DNA from: Elusimicrobiota bacterium
GTDB taxonomy: Bacteria > CG03 > SLGR01
Length of the DNA stretch: 9,037 nt
Direction of reading: 5' to 3'
Assembly (NCBI GenBank): GCA_012511615.1
Contig: JAAZFS010000037.1
Coordinates: forward strand, 1-9,037
The notes under the pieces were generated by a model. The model was not told where the DNA came from and searched no databases. It saw only the letters and a program-made list of their open reading frames with translations. The number at the start of each line of letters is the position of its first letter. Within the stretch, counting starts at the first letter, position 1. Made by a program: the position numbers and the translations under genes. Shown here in pieces: positions 6,946 to 9,037 of this stretch.

Positions 6946-7674
6946 CTAACCAGTCACCATCCCACCGTCAACTACCAGGACCTGTCCAGTAATGTATGAA
7001 GAATCCTCTGAAACAAGAAATCCTACAGCCTTGGCAACCTCTTCAGGAGTGCCAAGCCTTCTCATTGGAATATTTTTCAGAAAACCTTCCTTTACCTTAT
7101 CGGACAGAGCATCCGTCATCCGGGTCTCTATAAATCCCGGTGCAACGGCATTGACTCTGATTCCTCTTCCGGCAAGCTCCTTAGCCATGGTTTTGGTAAG
7201 AGCTATAACACCGGCCTTTGAGGCGGAATAATTTGCCTGACCGGGATTTCCTATAAGCCCCACTACTGAGGCAATATTGACAATATTCCCGGTGCGGTTT
7301 CTCATCATTGATTTTTTGACAGCAGAGCGCGAAAAATTAAAGACCCCACTTAAGTTTATGTCTATAACCTTGGAGAAATCCTCCATACTCATTCTTACAA
7401 GAAGCGAGTCTTTAGTTATTCCGGCATTGTTCACAAGTATATCAATTCTCCCCTCATTTTCAATTATTTCATCAATGGTTTTTTCAACCGAATTCTCATC
7501 AGAAACATCCGCAGCATAGGCTGCCCCTTCAAGAGGAGTTGCGGCCGCTTGAGCGGCTTCTTTATCTAAATCTACAATAACAACACGGCAACCGGCATCA
7601 GATAGGTTTTTTGCTATAGCAAGTCCTATTCCTTGAGCCCCTCCGGTTATAACAGCAATTTTTTTCTTGTCCAT
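6946..7674 (-). CDS. fabG: 3-oxoacyl-ACP reductase
   Basis: This short-chain dehydrogenase/reductase of 242 residues reduces 3-ketoacyl-ACP to 3-hydroxyacyl-ACP. The Rossmann glycine motif is TGGAQGIG (10-17), NNAG is at 82-85, and the catalytic tetrad is N107, S136, Y149 and K153. The C-terminal GFLVSEDSSYITGQVLVVDGG is typical of FabG. Two cofactor positions are unusual for a FabG: Q14 replaces the arginine of the common TGASRGIG form, and D35 ends strand beta-2 (VVIVDLD), which in classical SDRs usually signals preference for NADH over NADPH. The assignment as FabG rather than another SDR rests on its place between fabD and acpP. Start ATG 7674 has AGGAG (7682-7686) spaced 7 nt, overlapping the fabD stop; the gap to fabD is 10 bp. 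Confidence 0.96.
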   Translation of the reverse strand: MDKKKIAVITGGAQGIGLAIAKNLSDAGCRVVIVDLDKEAAQAAATPLEGAAYAADVSDENSVEKTIDEIIENEGRIDILVNNAGITKDSLLVRMSMEDFSKVIDINLSGVFNFSRSAVKKSMMRNRTGNIVNIASVVGLIGNPGQANYSASKAGVIALTKTMAKELAGRGIRVNAVAPGFIETRMTDALSDKVKEGFLKNIPMRRLGTPEEVAKAVGFLVSEDSSYITGQVLVVDGGMVTG

Positions 7675-7684
7675 AAATCCTCTC

Positions 7685-8584
7685 CTAAAGTTTCTCTATA
7701 TCACCAGGTTCGGAAACCCCTGTGCTAGTGATAGTTCTATCAATCCTTCTCATAAGACCCTGAAGGACTTTTCCAGGTCCTGCCTCAATCATACGAAGGT
7801 TTTCTCCAAAATCTTTCGAAAGAGAATTAATAAGTTCCACCCATCTGACCGGTGAGGTCACCTGTCTGAGCAGGCTCTCCTTGATTTCTTCACCGCTCAA
7901 GAGGGCGCTTGCAGTATTATTAGAATAGAAAGGTATTTCGGGATCAAGAAAATTAAGTGAATCCATTTTCTCCCGCATTGGAGGAATAGCATCTTTAAAA
8001 AGCGCTGAGTGAAAGCCACCACTTACTTTGAGGGGAACAACAAGTTTGGCGCCAGCTGCTTTTAGACTTTTCCCTAAATCTTCCAGTTGACTCTTAGGAG
8101 CACTCACAACATCTTGGCCTGGTGAATTATAGTTTGCTATGGAGGCGCCTTCGTAGCTGAGAAGGACCTCTTCAACACCGTCCGGTTTAAGACCGATAAC
8201 AGCCAGCATTCCTCCTGGATTTTCAGCTCCTACTTTTTCAAAAACTTCTCCCCTGAACCTGACCAGTTCCAGTCCCTCTTCCCAAGAGAGGCTACCAACA
8301 GCAACAAGAGCCGCATACTCACCTAAGCTATGACCTGCAGCAGCCTGGGGACGGATGCCTTTTGAAATAAGCTCTTTTAAAATTATTACTTCCGTTACAT
8401 AGATGGCTGGCTGGGTAACTCTAGTCTCCCCAAGAGCAGCAGCATCTCCAGTGGCAACTATTGAGGAGAGTTCAAAGCCTAGGATTTTGTCAGCTTCTTT
8501 CCAGATTTCTTCAGAAAAAGAGAAACCGCTTCCCATCCCCTGCTTCTGTGAACCCTGGCCTGGAAAAAGAAATATGTTATTCAA
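7685..8584 (-). CDS. fabD: Malonyl-CoA:ACP transacylase
   Basis: This enzyme moves the malonyl group from CoA to ACP, supplying the extender unit for FabF. The 299-residue protein begins with the family hallmark FLFPGQGSQ (5-13). The nucleophile is S86 in AGHSLGEY and its partner is H192 in SGGFHSALF; R111 in VRFRGEVF holds the malonyl carboxylate. The C-terminal EAGPGKVLQGLMRR (267-280) is also conserved. The start is a TTG at 8584, overlapping the plsX stop as TTGA, with only a weak GAAGAG-like site upstream. The next in-frame ATG (M17) would remove the FPGQGSQ motif, so TTG with translational coupling to plsX is the best choice. The gene is followed after 10 bp by fabG. Confidence 0.97.
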   Translation of the reverse strand: MNNIFLFPGQGSQKQGMGSGFSFSEEIWKEADKILGFELSSIVATGDAAALGETRVTQPAIYVTEVIILKELISKGIRPQAAAGHSLGEYAALVAVGSLSWEEGLELVRFRGEVFEKVGAENPGGMLAVIGLKPDGVEEVLLSYEGASIANYNSPGQDVVSAPKSQLEDLGKSLKAAGAKLVVPLKVSGGFHSALFKDAIPPMREKMDSLNFLDPEIPFYSNNTASALLSGEEIKESLLRQVTSPVRWVELINSLSKDFGENLRMIEAGPGKVLQGLMRRIDRTITSTGVSEPGDIEKL

Positions 8585-9037
8585 GAAAGATTCTCTTCGA
8601 TGTGTTTGTTCACATTCTGCTCAATATACTCAGCAGAAACATTAATTGCATTCATAATAGCCTTTGCAGTAGAAGAACCATGACTCAATATACAGGCTCC
8701 GTTAACACCTAAAAGAGGGGCTCCGCCTATTTCTTCATAGTTCATTTTTTTCATTACTCCAGAAAAGGCCCCCTTCATCATTCCGGCGCCGAGCTTTCTA
8801 ACAAAACTCTTATCAACCTCCTGCTTGATCATTTCAAAGATTGACATTCCCAGACTTTCTGCAAATTTAAGGATAACATTTCCAGTAAAACCATCGCAAA
8901 CTACCACATCGGCCTTGCCCTTTAGTATATCGGTGCCTTCAATATTTCCTATAAAATTAATTGGGCTCTTCACCAGTTGCTTATATGCCGCACGGCTGGT
9001 TATATTTCCCTTTCCCTCCTCATGTCCCATGCTGAGA
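8581..9037 (-). CDS. plsX: Phosphate acyltransferase PlsX, C-terminal part (5' end outside window)
   Basis: PlsX makes acyl-phosphate from acyl-ACP and phosphate, feeding PlsY in phospholipid synthesis at the membrane surface. About 152 codons are visible, roughly the last 45% of a usual 330-residue protein. Conserved stretches are LSMGHEEGKGN, the NFIGNIEGTDILKGKADVVV block and CDGFTGNVILKFAESLG, followed by the GGAPLLGVNGACILSHGSS block typical of the PlsX C-terminus. The frame is open through the window edge, and the ATG at 9030 lies inside the conserved MGHEEGKGN motif, so it is an internal methionine and not the start. The stop TGA overlaps the fabD TTG start. PlsX directly upstream of fabD is the usual Gram-positive order. 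Confidence 0.96.
   Translation of the reverse strand, partial: LSMGHEEGKGNITSRAAYKQLVKSPINFIGNIEGTDILKGKADVVVCDGFTGNVILKFAESLGMSIFEMIKQEVDKSFVRKLGAGMMKGAFSGVMKKMNYEEIGGAPLLGVNGACILSHGSSTAKAIMNAINVSAEYIEQNVNKHIEENLS

Noticed and set aside
8581..9030. A complete small gene starting at the ATG at 9030.
   Set aside because: The frame remains open upstream to the window edge and the ATG lies inside a conserved PlsX motif, so this is the 3' part of plsX.

Overview
The window is one co-directional block of ten genes, all on the minus strand and therefore read from high to low coordinates. In transcription order it carries plsX (5' part outside the window), fabD, fabG, acpP, fabF, rnc, an acyl-CoA dehydrogenase gene, etfB, an etfA with an N-terminal ferredoxin domain, and a membrane-anchored protein of unknown function that runs off the low-coordinate end. 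Two junctions overlap by 4 bp and most other gaps are 10-47 bp. The only long gap, 105 bp between acpP and fabF, holds two consecutive inverted repeats. I see no factor-independent terminator with a proper T-tract, no promoter I would defend, and no tRNA, rRNA, CRISPR array or mobile element.

The upstream half (about 4650-9037) is a classic bacterial type II fatty-acid synthesis cluster: PlsX links acyl-ACP to phospholipid synthesis, FabD loads malonyl groups onto ACP, FabG reduces the 3-ketoacyl-ACP, AcpP carries the chain and FabF condenses. rnc (RNase III) follows, as it does in many Gram-positive and related bacteria. No enoyl-ACP reductase, FabZ, FabH or acetyl-CoA carboxylase gene lies in the window.

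The middle part (1424-4627) is a redox module, acyl-CoA dehydrogenase - EtfB - EtfA. EtfB has the sequence features of flavin-based electron-bifurcating ETFs, and EtfA carries two complete [4Fe-4S] cysteine motifs in front of its flavoprotein domains. Gene order and domain make-up match the CarCDE type of complex known from Acetobacterium woodii. By inference, the module couples an enoyl-CoA/acyl-CoA reaction with NADH and ferredoxin. Its place directly behind the fatty-acid synthesis genes and rnc is the most notable feature here.

The organism is most likely an anaerobic bacterium with moderate-to-low G+C, of Bacillota (Clostridia-like) or Synergistota type. This rests on the gene order, the bifurcating-type ETF, strong Shine-Dalgarno sites and the use of GTG and TTG starts. 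The lineage is an inference and cannot be fixed from this window alone.
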